Positions 33,859-43,084 are shown, counted from the first letter of the stretch. The stretch: DNA of 64,000 nucleotides from Fusobacteria bacterium ZRK30 (GCA_024628785.1 CP102405.1:1488001-1552000); one strand, 5' to 3'. Made by a program: numbers and translations. Notes: generated by a model not told the origin, from the sequence alone.

Positions 33859-34413
33859 ATGAAAAAAAGGATACAAGAAGTTATAGTCGTAGAAGGTAAA
33901 GATGATATTTCTGCAGTAAAGAAAGCTGTGGATGCTGAGATGATAGAGGTCAATGGATTTGCTGTGAGAAGAAAATCTACCTTGGAAAAGATAAAGAATG
34001 CCTGTGAAAGAACAGGGGTAATCGTCTTAACAGACCCTGATTTTGCAGGGGAACAAATTCGAAAAACTATTGAAAATTATGTTCCCGGTGTTAAACATGC
34101 TTATATCTCTAGGGAAGAAGGTAGAAAAGGTGATAATATCGGAATTGAGAATGCTGATCCTGAATCTATCCTAAAAGCCTTAGAAGGAGCAAAATTTAAA
34201 GTGGTTTCAGAAAGAAAAGAGTTTACAGTTATCGATATGATTGAAAATAATTTATCTGTAGGATCAAATTCTAAAGTGAATAGGCAAAATTTAGGAGGTC
34301 TATTAAAGATAGGTTATGCTAATAGCAAACAATTTTTAAGTAAATTAAATAATTTTGGGATAACCCGAGATGAATTTGAGAATGCCGTAAAAAAATTAAA
34401 CGATAAAAATTAG
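33859..34413 (+). CDS. rnmV: Ribonuclease M5 (5S rRNA maturation)
   Basis: 184 residues, standard length. The TOPRIM core is visible: EVIVVEGKDDISAVKKA (~8-24, catalytic Glu), VIVLTDPDFAGEQIRK (~54-69, Asp-x-Asp) and HAYISREEGRKGDNIGIE. It trims the 5S rRNA precursor on the ribosome-bound substrate. AGGAGG lies 8 bases upstream, and TATAAT at about 33713-33718 is a plausible -10. Monocistronic, or linked upstream to nothing visible. Confidence 0.93.
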   Translation: MKKRIQEVIVVEGKDDISAVKKAVDAEMIEVNGFAVRRKSTLEKIKNACERTGVIVLTDPDFAGEQIRKTIENYVPGVKHAYISREEGRKGDNIGIENADPESILKALEGAKFKVVSERKEFTVIDMIENNLSVGSNSKVNRQNLGGLLKIGYANSKQFLSKLNNFGITRDEFENAVKKLNDKN

Positions 34414-34471
34414 ATTATTAAAAAAAATAACAAATAATTTTATTGTTATTTGAAAAAAAAATAATATATAC

Positions 34472-34490
34472 TAAAGATATTTTTTTCACT
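34472..34490 (+). promoter_or_regulatory. 19-bp upstream box, copy 1 (ald1)
   Basis: TAAAGATATTTTTTTCACT, identical to 35990-36008 and 36064-36082. It lies ~150 bases upstream of the ald1 -35. Candidate regulator site. Confidence 0.45.
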
Positions 34491-34543
34491 TTTTTAAACT
34501 TAAATTCTAATAAAAATGCCCTAATAAATGATATAATTTTTTG

Positions 34544-34562
34544 CTTAAATATTTTTTTCACC
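34544..34562 (+). promoter_or_regulatory. 19-bp upstream box, diverged copy 2 (ald1)
   Basis: CTTAAATATTTTTTTCACC, a variant of the box at 34472, spaced 72 bases from it; the ald2 pair is spaced 74 bases. Confidence 0.35.
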
Positions 34563-34623
34563 CCACATTTGTTTATTGAATGTGTTTATTTCGAATAAAT
34601 TGCGTTTTTTTAAAATAAAATGG

Positions 34624-34652
34624 TTGATTTCGAGAGAGGTTTATAGTATAAA
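34624..34652 (+). promoter_or_regulatory. ald1 promoter
   Basis: -35 TTGATT (34624-34629), 17-base spacer, -10 TATAAA (34647-34652). Preceded by a conserved GCGTTTTTTTAAAATAAAA tract that may be an A/T-rich UP-like element. Confidence 0.6.
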
Positions 34653-34694
34653 TAATTAGATCAAAAAATAATAAATTTAAAGGGGGATAAAATA

Positions 34695-35825
34695 ATGAGA
34701 ATAGGAATACCTGGAGAGATCAAACCACAAGAACATAGAATTGCACTAGTACCAGAGGGAGCAGCAGAATTTATTAACAGAGGACATAACGTTTATATGA
34801 CAGCTGGAGCGGCAAATGGAATTGGATTAACTGACGAAGATTATAAAGCTGTAGGAGTAGAGATCCTTTCGACTTTAGAAGAAGTATATGAAGTTTCAGA
34901 TATGATCGTGGGAGTTAAAGAACCTCAACCTAGAGAACTTGCTCTTATTAAACCTGGACAAATTCATTATAGATACCTTCATTTGGCACCTGACTACGAT
35001 CAAACAGTAGGATTAATGGAAGCTGGAGCTACTGGAATCGCATTTGAAACTGTAGAGATGCAAAATAGAAGTTTACCATTATTAGCACCAATGTCTGAAG
35101 TAGCTGGAAGAGAATCAGTTATTTTTGGAGCTAACATATTAGCGAAACATATGGGTGGAAAAGGAATCTTATTAGGTGGTGTTACAGGGACTGCCAGAGC
35201 AAAAGTTGTAGTAGTAGGAGCTGGAATTGCTGGACAAGCTGCACTAAAGATGGCAGTTGGATTAGAATCTGATGTAACTATATTAGATGTAGATATCGCT
35301 AAATTAAAGTATTTAGATGATATTTATGGAAATAAGATCAAAACTCTTTATTCAAACGCAGGAAACTTAGCAGCAACTATTAAAGAGGCTGACTTAGTAA
35401 TTTCTACAGTATTAATTCCAGGAGCTAAGTGTCCTCACTTAATCACTATGGATATGATCCACTCAATGGAAGCAGGATCAGTAATTGTTGATATCTCAAT
35501 CGACCAAGGTGGATCAACTCCAATCTCTAGACCTACATATCATGAAGACCCTACTTTCTTAACTGATAACGGTGTAGTAATGTATTGTTGTGCTAATATG
35601 CCTGGAGCTATGCCTAAGACATCTTCGTATGCTCTTGCAAATGTTACACTTAAATATGGATTAGCAATAGCTGATTTAGGAGTAGAGGGAGCTATCAAGA
35701 GATTCCCTGAATTAAAGCCTGGTATAAATGTTTATGAGGGTAAATTAGTTTATAAGCATGTTTCAACTGCTTTCCCTGATTTAAAATTTGATGAATTAGA
35801 TACAGTAATGTATGCAGGAAAATAA
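34695..35825 (+). CDS. ald: Alanine dehydrogenase, copy 1
   Basis: 376 residues. N-terminal RIGIPGEIKPQEHRIALVP and MIVGVKEPQPREL carry the substrate-binding Arg and Lys, and YRYLHLAPD the catalytic His. VVVVGAGIAGQAALKMAVGL is the NAD-binding Rossmann loop, and KTSSYALANVTLKY the conserved C-terminal part. It interconverts L-alanine and pyruvate/ammonia with NAD, allowing alanine use as carbon and nitrogen source or NADH recycling. GGGGGA lies 6 bases ahead. It is the first of two nearly identical tandem copies, each with its own promoter and terminator. Well-optimised codons suggest high expression. Confidence 0.96.
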   Translation: MRIGIPGEIKPQEHRIALVPEGAAEFINRGHNVYMTAGAANGIGLTDEDYKAVGVEILSTLEEVYEVSDMIVGVKEPQPRELALIKPGQIHYRYLHLAPDYDQTVGLMEAGATGIAFETVEMQNRSLPLLAPMSEVAGRESVIFGANILAKHMGGKGILLGGVTGTARAKVVVVGAGIAGQAALKMAVGLESDVTILDVDIAKLKYLDDIYGNKIKTLYSNAGNLAATIKEADLVISTVLIPGAKCPHLITMDMIHSMEAGSVIVDISIDQGGSTPISRPTYHEDPTFLTDNGVVMYCCANMPGAMPKTSSYALANVTLKYGLAIADLGVEGAIKRFPELKPGINVYEGKLVYKHVSTAFPDLKFDELDTVMYAGK

Positions 35826-35844
35826 ATTAAAAAAATAGTATTTT

Positions 35845-35874
35845 AAAGCTCAAGGATAACCTTGAGCTTTTTTT
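35845..35874 (+). terminator. ald1 terminator
   Basis: AAAGCTCAAGG / CCTTGAGCTTT with ATAA loop and T run. The remaining 35875-36214 stretch is the duplicated ald2 upstream region. Confidence 0.9.
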
Positions 35875-35989
35875 GTCTGTGGAGTTGTAAAACTATCTCC
35901 AACTTTTTACAAAATTTTATATTTTTTTAGAGAATAAAAGTATTAAAACAAATTATTTTTTTAGGTTAATAAAAAATAATATTAATTGT

Positions 35990-36008
35990 TAAAGATATTT
36001 TTTTCACT
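35990..36008 (+). promoter_or_regulatory. 19-bp upstream box, copy 3 (ald2)
   Basis: Exact TAAAGATATTTTTTTCACT. The bases between the two ald2 boxes differ strongly from the corresponding ald1 bases while the boxes are kept. Confidence 0.45.
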
Positions 36009-36063
36009 ATTTGAAAAAACAAAAATAAGGAAAAGAGTGCTGATTAATGAAACAATACAAATG

Positions 36064-36082
36064 TAAAGATATTTTTTTCACT
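36064..36082 (+). promoter_or_regulatory. 19-bp upstream box, copy 4 (ald2)
   Basis: Exact TAAAGATATTTTTTTCACT, 74 bases from copy 3 and about 62 bases ahead of the -35. Confidence 0.45.
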
Positions 36083-36143
36083 TAAAACTAATTGTATTTA
36101 TGTTTGTTAACCGAAACAAATGCGTTTTTTTAAAATAAAACGG

Positions 36144-36172
36144 TTGATTTTGAGAAAAGTATATAGTATAAA
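36144..36172 (+). promoter_or_regulatory. ald2 promoter
   Basis: -35 TTGATT (36144-36149), 17-base spacer, -10 TATAAA (36167-36172), the same as ald1 apart from the spacer. Confidence 0.6.
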
Positions 36173-36214
36173 TGATTAGATCAAAAAATAATAAGTTTAA
36201 AGGGGGACAACACA

Positions 36215-37336
36215 ATGAGAATAGGAATACCTGGAGAGATCAAACCACAAGAACATAGAATTGCACTAGTACCAGAGGGAGCAGCAGAATTTATTAACAG
36301 AGGACATAACGTTTATATGACAGCTGGAGCGGCAAATGGAATTGGATTAACTGACGAAGATTATAAAGCTGTAGGAGTAGAGATCCTTTCGACTTTAGAG
36401 GAAGTATATGAAGTTTCAGATATGATTGTGGGAGTTAAAGAACCTCAACCTAGAGAACTTGCTCTTATTAAACCCGGACAAATTCATTATAGATACCTTC
36501 ATTTGGCACCTGACTACGATCAAACAGTAGGATTGATGAAAGCTGGAGCTACTGGAATTGCATTTGAAACTGTAGAGATGCCAAATAGAAGCTTACCATT
36601 ATTAGCACCAATGTCTGAAGTAGCTGGAAGAGAAGGAGTTATTTTTGGAGCTAACATCCTAGCAAAACATATGGGTGGAAAAGGAATCTTATTAGGTGGT
36701 GTTACAGGAACTGCCAGAGCAAAAGTTGTGATTGTAGGAGCTGGAATATCTGGACAAGCTGCACTAAAAATGGCAGTTGGATTGGAAGCTGATGTAACTA
36801 TATTAGATGTAGATATCGCTAAATTAAAGTATTTAGATGATATTTATGGAAATAAGATCAAAACTCTCTATTCAAACTCAGGAAACTTAGCAGCAACTAT
36901 TAAAGAAGCTGACTTAGTTATCTCTACAGTATTAATTCCTGGAGCTAAGTGTCCTCACTTAATCACTATGGATATGATCCACTCAATGGAAGCAGGATCA
37001 GTAATTGTTGACATCTCAATCGACCAAGGTGGGTCAACACCAGTCTCTAAACCAACATATCATGAAGCTCCTACTTTCTTAACTGATAACGGTGTAGTAA
37101 TGTATTGTTGTGCTAATATGCCTGGAGCTATGCCTAAGACATCTTCGTATGCTCTTGCAAATGTTACACTTAAATATGGATTAGCAATAGCTGACTTAGG
37201 AGTAGAGGGAGCTATCAAGAGATTCCCTGAATTAAAGCCTGGTATAAATGTTTACGAGGGTAAATTAGTTTATAAGCATGTTTCAACTGCTTTCCCTGAT
37301 TTGAAATTTGATGAATTAGACACAGTGATGAAATAG
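36215..37336 (+). CDS. ald: Alanine dehydrogenase, copy 2
   Basis: 373 residues, all but about a dozen identical to copy 1; differences are mostly conservative (for example Glu to Lys in VGLMKAGATG, Gln to Pro in VEMPNRS). All catalytic and NAD-binding motifs are retained. The C-terminus ends LDTVMK instead of LDTVMYAGK. Just past the stop the bases ATAGTAATGTAT recreate the lost 3' codons, so a small local duplication/insertion made an early stop. Only three residues are lost, so activity is probably unaffected. Own promoter and terminator (37381-37408). Confidence 0.95.
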   Translation: MRIGIPGEIKPQEHRIALVPEGAAEFINRGHNVYMTAGAANGIGLTDEDYKAVGVEILSTLEEVYEVSDMIVGVKEPQPRELALIKPGQIHYRYLHLAPDYDQTVGLMKAGATGIAFETVEMPNRSLPLLAPMSEVAGREGVIFGANILAKHMGGKGILLGGVTGTARAKVVIVGAGISGQAALKMAVGLEADVTILDVDIAKLKYLDDIYGNKIKTLYSNSGNLAATIKEADLVISTVLIPGAKCPHLITMDMIHSMEAGSVIVDISIDQGGSTPVSKPTYHEAPTFLTDNGVVMYCCANMPGAMPKTSSYALANVTLKYGLAIADLGVEGAIKRFPELKPGINVYEGKLVYKHVSTAFPDLKFDELDTVMK

Positions 37337-37380
37337 ACATAGTAATGTATATTGGAAAATAAATTAAAAAATAGTATTTT

Positions 37381-37408
37381 AAAAGCTCAAGGTTATCCTT
37401 GAGCTTTG
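37381..37408 (+). terminator. ald2 terminator
   Basis: AAAAGCTCAAGG / CCTTGAGCTTT stem, a copy of the ald1 terminator with a weaker T run (TTTGTTGTTG). Confidence 0.75.
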
Positions 37409-37521
37409 TTGTTGTTGCCAAACACCTAGAATTATTTTTTGGTAGAAGTTTAGTTTTACATTTAATTTGACAATCTAGAATTTGATTAAATTTTGAAAGT
37501 ATAAACGAAGAATAACTTTTC

Positions 37522-37902
37522 CTACATCAATTTACCGTGTTTTTCATAGCTGGAAATTTTTTCAACTTTATTGTCCTCTCCTAAAAGAACTACCTTGGGT
37601 TTATGCTCCTCTGCCTCTGATTCGTCCATATAGCAATAGGCCATTATAATTACCCTGTCCCCTGTCTGTACCATCCTGGCTGCAGCTCCATTGAGGCAGA
37701 CGATTCCCCTCTCTGTCCCGGCGATTACGTAAGTTTCAAATCTAGCCCCATTGTCTATATCAACTATATGCACCAGCTCATATTCCCTTATCCCTGCTGC
37801 TTTCATAAGCTCTACATCCAAAGTTATGCTTCCTACATAATGAAGTTCTGCCTGTGTTACTGTGGCCCTGTGTATCTTTCCTTTAAGCATCTGTAGTTTC
37901 AT
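37522..37902 (-). CDS. panD: Aspartate 1-decarboxylase proenzyme
   Basis: 126 residues, typical Pan[11 protein letters not shown] contains the Gly24-Ser25 self-cleavage site that yields the pyruvoyl cofactor, and [20 protein letters not shown] is the conserved C-terminal motif. It makes beta-alanine from aspartate for pantothenate. Its start overlaps the panC end by 20 bases. Last gene of the panG-panB-panC-panD unit. Confidence 0.96.
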   Translation of the reverse strand: MKLQMLKGKIHRATVTQAELHYVGSITLDVELMKAAGIREYELVHIVDIDNGARFETYVIAGTERGIVCLNGAAARMVQTGDRVIIMAYCYMDESEAEEHKPKVVLLGEDNKVEKISSYEKHGKLM

Positions 37903-38749
37903 CTTTTCCCCCTAGAATTATATTGTCTATCAGTCTGGATTTTCCTATAAATACTGCAGTGGCTGCCACTGCTTTATCCTCTATTTTTGTTATTTTTTGA
38001 AGTGTATCAGCGTGGACTATCTCAAAATAATCCACGACAGCTCCCCCTACCCCCTCTATCCTTTCTACAGCCCATCTTCGGATCTTTTCTACCTCAGCCT
38101 CCCCTTGAATAACTCTGTCTTTTACAGCTTTCAAAGTTTGATTTATTATAAGGGCTTTACTTTTTTCATCTTCAGATAATCTTGCATTTCTAGAACTCAT
38201 AGCCAGCCCGCCTTTTTCTCTTACAGTTGTACATCCTATAATTTCAAGGGGGATATTCAAGTCAGCCACCATTCTTTTTACAACCATCAATTGCTGATAA
38301 TCTTTTTTTCCAAAATAAACCATCTGAGGAGCCAGGATAAGAAAAAACTTTGTAAGAACTGTGCAGACTCCTCTAAAGTGTCCGGGCCTTGTAGCTCCAC
38401 AAAGTTCAGTATCTAAATTTTCTATCTCTACAAAGGAATTAAATCCCCGGGGATAGACCTCCTGCACCGTGGGACTAAAGATGAGATCTCCTCCTGATCT
38501 TGTCACAAGATCCATATCTCCAGAAAGGTCAGAGGGATAGGAATCTAAGTCATTACAGTTATCAAACTGCATGGGATTTACAAAAACACTCACAACTACC
38601 TTGTCATTTTCACTGGCTGCCCTCTCAATGAGACTTCCATGACCTCTGTGAAGGTATCCCATGGTAGGAACAAAACCTACACTTTCACCTGCATCCTTCC
38701 ATTCTTTGATTTTTTTTTGAATCTCTTCAATTTCCCTTATAACTTCCAT
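37883..38749 (-). CDS. panC: Pantothenate synthetase
   Basis: 288 residues. [19 protein letters not shown] carries the H-x-G-H nucleotide motif, [12 protein letters not shown] and [10 protein letters not shown] the pantoate/ATP contacts, and [13 protein letters not shown] the K-M-S-K-S-like segment. It joins pantoate and beta-alanine with ATP. It sits between panB (10-base gap) and panD (overlap). Codons contain more C and G than surrounding housekeeping genes, as in the whole pan cluster. Confidence 0.96.
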   Translation of the reverse strand: MEVIREIEEIQKKIKEWKDAGESVGFVPTMGYLHRGHGSLIERAASENDKVVVSVFVNPMQFDNCNDLDSYPSDLSGDMDLVTRSGGDLIFSPTVQEVYPRGFNSFVEIENLDTELCGATRPGHFRGVCTVLTKFFLILAPQMVYFGKKDYQQLMVVKRMVADLNIPLEIIGCTTVREKGGLAMSSRNARLSEDEKSKALIINQTLKAVKDRVIQGEAEVEKIRRWAVERIEGVGGAVVDYFEIVHADTLQKITKIEDKAVAATAVFIGKSRLIDNIILGGKDETTDA

Positions 38750-38759
38750 AGCACTCCTC

Positions 38760-39587
38760 CTAATAAAGTTTTTCTAAAACCTCTTCCTTCATGGTGAAGG
38801 TATGTTCCGCAGCAGGAAACTCTCCATCCCTTATCTGGTCTACATATTTTTTTATTCCACCTTTTATCACCGACCCTGCATCTGCAAAAGTTTTAACAAA
38901 TTTAGGTTTAAAATTCTCATCCATATTGAGCATATCCTGATATACCAAGATCTGTCCGTCACAACCTGCTCCTGAACCAATTCCTATGGTAGGTATAGAT
39001 ATACTTTTGCTCACAAGATCAGCCAGTTTTTCAGGGATACATTCAAGGACTATTGCAAATACACCTGCCTCTTCTAAAAGTTTGGCATCTTCTATTATTT
39101 TTTTTGCCGCTTCCTCACTCTTTCCCTGTACCTTAAATCCTCCCATGATATTCAGGGATTGTGGTGTCAGTCCCAGATGGCCCATTACTGGTATTTGAGC
39201 CTTTATAAGACCCTTTACCTTATCTAAAATTTCCCTGCCGCCTTCCACTTTAACAGCATGGGCTTGTGTTTGTTTTATTATCCTTCCTGCATTATCTATG
39301 GCTTCTGCCAGAGTGTTATGATAGGACATAAATGGCATATCTACTGTTACCAGAGTATTTTTTACTCCTCTGACCACTGCTCTTCCATGATGGATCATAT
39401 CTTCTACTGTCACTGCCAGAGTGGAATCGTATCCTAGAGTTACCATTCCCAGAGAATCTCCTACCAGTATTCCATTGATCTCTGTTCCGTCTATAATTTT
39501 TGCCATGGTATAATCATATGCTGTCAGCATGGAGAGTTTCTGCCCCTTTTTTTTAGAATTAATAAATGTTACTACTGTATTTTTCAT
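38760..39587 (-). CDS. panB: 3-methyl-2-oxobutanoate hydroxymethyltransferase
   Basis: 275 residues. [14 protein letters not shown] and [19 protein letters not shown] carry the Asp metal ligands; [15 protein letters not shown] and [20 protein letters not shown] are the substrate and barrel motifs. It adds a hydroxymethyl group from methylene-THF to 2-oxoisovalerate. Its start overlaps the upstream gene's stop by four bases (ATGA). Confidence 0.97.
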   Translation of the reverse strand: MKNTVVTFINSKKKGQKLSMLTAYDYTMAKIIDGTEINGILVGDSLGMVTLGYDSTLAVTVEDMIHHGRAVVRGVKNTLVTVDMPFMSYHNTLAEAIDNAGRIIKQTQAHAVKVEGGREILDKVKGLIKAQIPVMGHLGLTPQSLNIMGGFKVQGKSEEAAKKIIEDAKLLEEAGVFAIVLECIPEKLADLVSKSISIPTIGIGSGAGCDGQILVYQDMLNMDENFKPKFVKTFADAGSVIKGGIKKYVDQIRDGEFPAAEHTFTMKEEVLEKLY

Positions 39588-40405
39588 CTTTCCTCCTCCA
39601 ATATACCTTCTATTTCTTTATTTTCACCAATAATTTTCAAAAGTTCCCTGGATCCTGCAAGATAGAGATCTCGTTCCCACCTTTCTTGAGAGTTTAAATG
39701 CCCCCTCAAAGTATTTAAATCGCCCCTTTGGAGGGGACCTGTAATTGAATCTTTTATCCCCTTTTCTCCTATATTTTCAACAGTTTTTTCAACCAGGGGA
39801 AGGAGGATATCTTTAGCTTCTTTTTCTGAAAATCCACATCTTTGAAGATTATCTATTCCCCTATGAATCATTGGAACTATCAGGTTAGATGCGTAGACCC
39901 CTGCAAGGTGATATCTCATTTTAAATTTTTTCTCCACACTAAAACATCTATTTTTTAATCCCTCGACTAATTTTTTTGCCTGTGAAGAGTCTCCCTCTAA
40001 AACGAGAGACATCTCCTCCATTCTGCTCATTGCTGTATCTATACCAGAAAAAGTCATCATAGGATGAAGAGAAGCAGCCTCTGCTCCTAATTCCTCTGCG
40101 TTGCAAAATATTTCTGAGGAGACAGCACCACTGGTATGGATTACACACCGACCCCCTATATTTTCCTTGGATAGCTTATTCCAAACATGGATAATCTCAT
40201 CGTCGGGAACAGTTATTAAAATTATATCTGATCGTGCTACTATCTCTGTATAACTCTCAAGAGATCTCCATCCCAGTTTAGATAGATCTATGATGTTTTC
40301 TTTTCTGTATCTGTTTAAGTATCCTGAGATAGAAAAATTTCGAGATCTTAAATATCTTCCCAGAGATATTCCTACCCTGCCTGCTCCTATAATACCAATT
40401 CTCAT
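39584..40405 (-). CDS. panG: Rossmann/DUF2520 ketopantoate reductase, PanG-type
   Basis: 273 residues. The N-terminal NADP-binding fold is [17 protein letters not shown] with an Arg-rich specificity region, followed by [10 protein letters not shown] and [14 protein letters not shown]. The C-terminal helical DUF2520 domain ([20 protein letters not shown]) carries the family His and Asn. The family includes PanG, an alternative ketopantoate reductase. No panE is visible, and the gene is first in a four-gene pantothenate unit overlapping panB, so ketopantoate to pantoate reduction is the natural assignment. Direct biochemical identity is inferred from family and context. Confidence 0.85.
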   Translation of the reverse strand: MRIGIIGAGRVGISLGRYLRSRNFSISGYLNRYRKENIIDLSKLGWRSLESYTEIVARSDIILITVPDDEIIHVWNKLSKENIGGRCVIHTSGAVSSEIFCNAEELGAEAASLHPMMTFSGIDTAMSRMEEMSLVLEGDSSQAKKLVEGLKNRCFSVEKKFKMRYHLAGVYASNLIVPMIHRGIDNLQRCGFSEKEAKDILLPLVEKTVENIGEKGIKDSITGPLQRGDLNTLRGHLNSQERWERDLYLAGSRELLKIIGENKEIEGILEEER

Positions 40406-40795
40406 CCTGCCTCCATTATATAACTAGTTAGTATGATTATCTGCTCGAATATTACTACTTATAAATAAAACTGTCAAATTAAATTATTTTAACTATATCA
40501 TTTTTTATTCTTTTAAATAGCACATGTGTTTGTTTTACAAGTGTTCAGGGGAAGAAAAGTAGAATTTAAACTTCATTTTTCTCTGAGGAATTTATTTTAA
40601 TCTATAAAAAAATAAGACTAATTAGTAATAAAAGTTAGAGGTTTTATAACTTTATTATTACAGTCTTAAATTATATATATATTAATTTTATAGAGGAATT
40701 TTACAAAAAAGGTTTTTTTAAAGGAGATAGAGTTTTTTAGTTAAAAAAAGAAGAAGTAAATCTAACAGATATAGAAGGTTATTAATAAATCAAGG

Positions 40796-40858
40796 AAATG
40801 CAAGATCGGAAAAAATTCTCTAGAGTTCTTCTAGGGGAGTTTTCTAACCTTGCATTTA
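40796..40858 (+). other. Long imperfect hairpin in the panG-MATE intergenic gap
   Basis: On the + strand an outer AAATGCAAG/CTTGCATTT stem encloses a ~13-bp stem (AAAATTCTCT..AGA with TCTAGGGGAGTTTT) that needs G-U pairs. The G-U usage means it folds better as + strand RNA. No T run follows, and no + strand gene is next to it, so it is not a simple terminator. The rest of 40406-40876 holds no gene I can support. Confidence 0.35.
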
Positions 40859-40876
40859 ATTTGATAATCTGGGTGT

Positions 40877-42223
40877 TTAAACACAGATTGTTATTCTTTT
40901 TATCTCTTTTTTTATCTTAATAATATAGTAAAAAGTGAATAATCCTGCCAATAAATCTGCTACTGCATGGGTTGCAATTATGCCGTTTAGTCCAAATTTA
41001 TAATTTAAAATATATACCAATGGGATAAAGAAAAAACCATTTCTACAACTGGCTAATATAAAACTTTCCCGGCCTTTTCCCAAAGACTGATAGAGGGTGG
41101 TCACAATAGTCGTAATCCCAAAGGTGAAAAAGAAGATATTTAAAGAATAAAGGTTTAATTGTCCTAATTTAATCACTTCAGGGTCAAATGAAAATATTTT
41201 TATAATATTTTCAGAAAATATTATATATATAAGGTTTAAAACTATACTATATATAGTAACCCATATAAGAGATACTTTAAGAGCTTCTATTATTCGGGAA
41301 TAATTTTTCCGGCCATAGCTATAAGCTACTAATGGCTGGAACCCTTGGGCAAACCCAAAGAGTGTAAACATAATAATAGAGACCACACGCATAGCAATTC
41401 CTCCAGCAGCGATAGCAGTATCTCCATAGATTTCCAATGCATTATTATACACTGCCATAGATACACTGACTAAAATTTGTCTGGAAAATGACGGCAGTCC
41501 AACAATTAAAATACTGTAAAAAATAGACTTTTTAAATAAAAAGTGTTTAAAAGATATCTTTAAAAGGCTGGATTTTGAAAAATAATATTTAAATAAAAAT
41601 AAAGTCGAGATAAACTGTGAAATAACAGTGGCTACAGCAGCCCCCTCTATTCCAAAATTTAAAACAAAAATAAAGATCGGGTCTAAGATAATATTTAAAA
41701 TGGCTCCTAATCCTATGGCACACATACTATATTTACTATTTCCTTCTGCCCTGATTGTATTATTTAAAACCATGTTGATGACGGTAAAAAAAGTTCCTAA
41801 AATGATGATCATCGTATATGTTTTAGCATAGGGTAAAATTGTAGAAGTTGCTCCTATACTTTTTAATATCCATTCTAAATATACCACACCAAAAATAGTT
41901 GCAGCTATTGAAAAAATCACTCCTAAAACTATCGATATATTAAATGTAGTATTGGCACTTTTTTTATCCTGGGCTCCTAAAAATCTAGATATCATATTTC
42001 CTCCGCCAACACCAATCATCTGTCCTATGGCTGCTATCAGCATAAATAAAGGATAGGAAACTGCGATAGCTCCTATTGCACGAGTGTCGTTTAGCATCCC
42101 GACAAATAATGTATCAACTACGTTATATATAGCAGATATCAAAATCCCCACTACAGCAGGCAGCGATAATTTCAATAATGCTTTTGGTATTTTTTCCTCT
42201 TTTAGTATCCATTCTTTGTTCAT
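40877..42223 (-). CDS. MATE-family multidrug/Na+ antiporter
   Basis: 448 residues with ~12 membrane segments in two homologous halves. LSLPAVVGILISAIYNVVDT (~17-36) is the MATE N-terminal signature, with GGGNMISRFLGAQDKKSA and the second-half LPSFSRQILVSVSMAVYNNAL. It exports cationic compounds using Na+ or H+. It is divergently transcribed from a Crp/Fnr-type regulator gene with a strong palindrome between them. AGGAG ribosome site is present. Drug specificity cannot be read. Confidence 0.92.
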   Translation of the reverse strand: MNKEWILKEEKIPKALLKLSLPAVVGILISAIYNVVDTLFVGMLNDTRAIGAIAVSYPLFMLIAAIGQMIGVGGGNMISRFLGAQDKKSANTTFNISIVLGVIFSIAATIFGVVYLEWILKSIGATSTILPYAKTYTMIIILGTFFTVINMVLNNTIRAEGNSKYSMCAIGLGAILNIILDPIFIFVLNFGIEGAAVATVISQFISTLFLFKYYFSKSSLLKISFKHFLFKKSIFYSILIVGLPSFSRQILVSVSMAVYNNALEIYGDTAIAAGGIAMRVVSIIMFTLFGFAQGFQPLVAYSYGRKNYSRIIEALKVSLIWVTIYSIVLNLIYIIFSENIIKIFSFDPEVIKLGQLNLYSLNIFFFTFGITTIVTTLYQSLGKGRESFILASCRNGFFFIPLVYILNYKFGLNGIIATHAVADLLAGLFTFYYIIKIKKEIKRITICV

Positions 42224-42348
42224 AATAAATCTCCTTAAAATTTTAATCTATATAAAAAACATTTAAATTTTTCATAGCAGTATATCCTCTGAGATAAATT
42301 TGTTACGAAATTTTAGATGCTAAAAAAGTATATAGATAAATTCCAAAG

Positions 42349-42374
42349 AAAACTGTAGAATATTCTACAGTTTT
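42349..42374. promoter_or_regulatory. 26-bp perfect palindrome, probable operator of the Crp/Fnr-type regulator
   Basis: The half-site AAAACTGTAGAAT is followed by its exact reverse complement (centre 42361/42362). It lies 41 bases before the regulator start and overlaps the -35 position of a likely -10 TATACT (42389-42394), and is also upstream of the divergent MATE gene. The absence of a T-run-driven gene end makes a terminator unlikely. Confidence 0.65.
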
Positions 42375-42414
42375 TTGAAATTGTGGGGTATACTGTCAGT
42401 AAGAGAGGTGAATC

Positions 42415-43062
42415 ATGGAAAAAATAATTAAAATAATAGAAAAAACTCCTCTAAAAGATTTTATTCCTCAAAAATACTTAGATAGATTAAAAATATTAAA
42501 TTTGTCCTCTGGAGAATATTTTCATTATTCAGAAAAAAAATTAAACTCTATTTTTTTTATTGTTGAAGGAATAATACAGATAAAGCAAAGCACACAGGAT
42601 GGAGTTGATTTAAATTATAGCTTACTAGATGACTTTAATGTCATTGGTGAAAAAAAGTTACTCTTTGGAGAGGAGGGGGAGGTAGATTTTTATACTATAA
42701 AAGATAAAACAAAAATTATAGAAGTCCCGATGGATGTTGGAATAGAATTAATAAAAAATGATGAATTTAAAATTTTTCTTTTAAAACTTCATTGTGAAAA
42801 ACTTCATAGATTTGTATGGGATATCTCTATCTTACACTTTAAAGGTGTAAATAAATTTTTAGCACACAGTATATTAACCTATTCCAAAGAAGAAAAGTTT
42901 AGGTTTAAAAGTATGTCCTTTCTCAGTGAGATACTCAGTATTGATAGAAAAAGTTTGTACAGTGCTGTAAAAAAATTGGAGGAAGAAAAATTAATAGTGA
43001 GAGAGAATAAAATTCTAAAAATTTTAGATAGGGAAAAACTAAAAGAATATGTTAAATTTTAA
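42415..43062 (+). CDS. Crp/Fnr-family transcriptional regulator
   Basis: 215 residues. An N-terminal cyclic-nucleotide-binding-like beta roll (~1-115) has LSSGEYFHYSEKKLNSIFFI, without the conserved R-x-A cAMP contact. A long dimer helix follows, then a winged helix-turn-helix (MSFLSEILSIDRKSLYSAVKKLEEEKLI, split here as SEILSIDRKSLYSAV plus KKLEEEKLI). There is no N-terminal Cys cluster, so it is not an O2-sensing Fnr. Probably represses or activates the divergent MATE gene and itself through the 42349 palindrome. Ligand unknown. Confidence 0.82.
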   Translation: MEKIIKIIEKTPLKDFIPQKYLDRLKILNLSSGEYFHYSEKKLNSIFFIVEGIIQIKQSTQDGVDLNYSLLDDFNVIGEKKLLFGEEGEVDFYTIKDKTKIIEVPMDVGIELIKNDEFKIFLLKLHCEKLHRFVWDISILHFKGVNKFLAHSILTYSKEEKFRFKSMSFLSEILSIDRKSLYSAVKKLEEEKLIVRENKILKILDREKLKEYVKF

Positions 43063-43084
43063 AAGATACAGCTGGAGGAAATAA

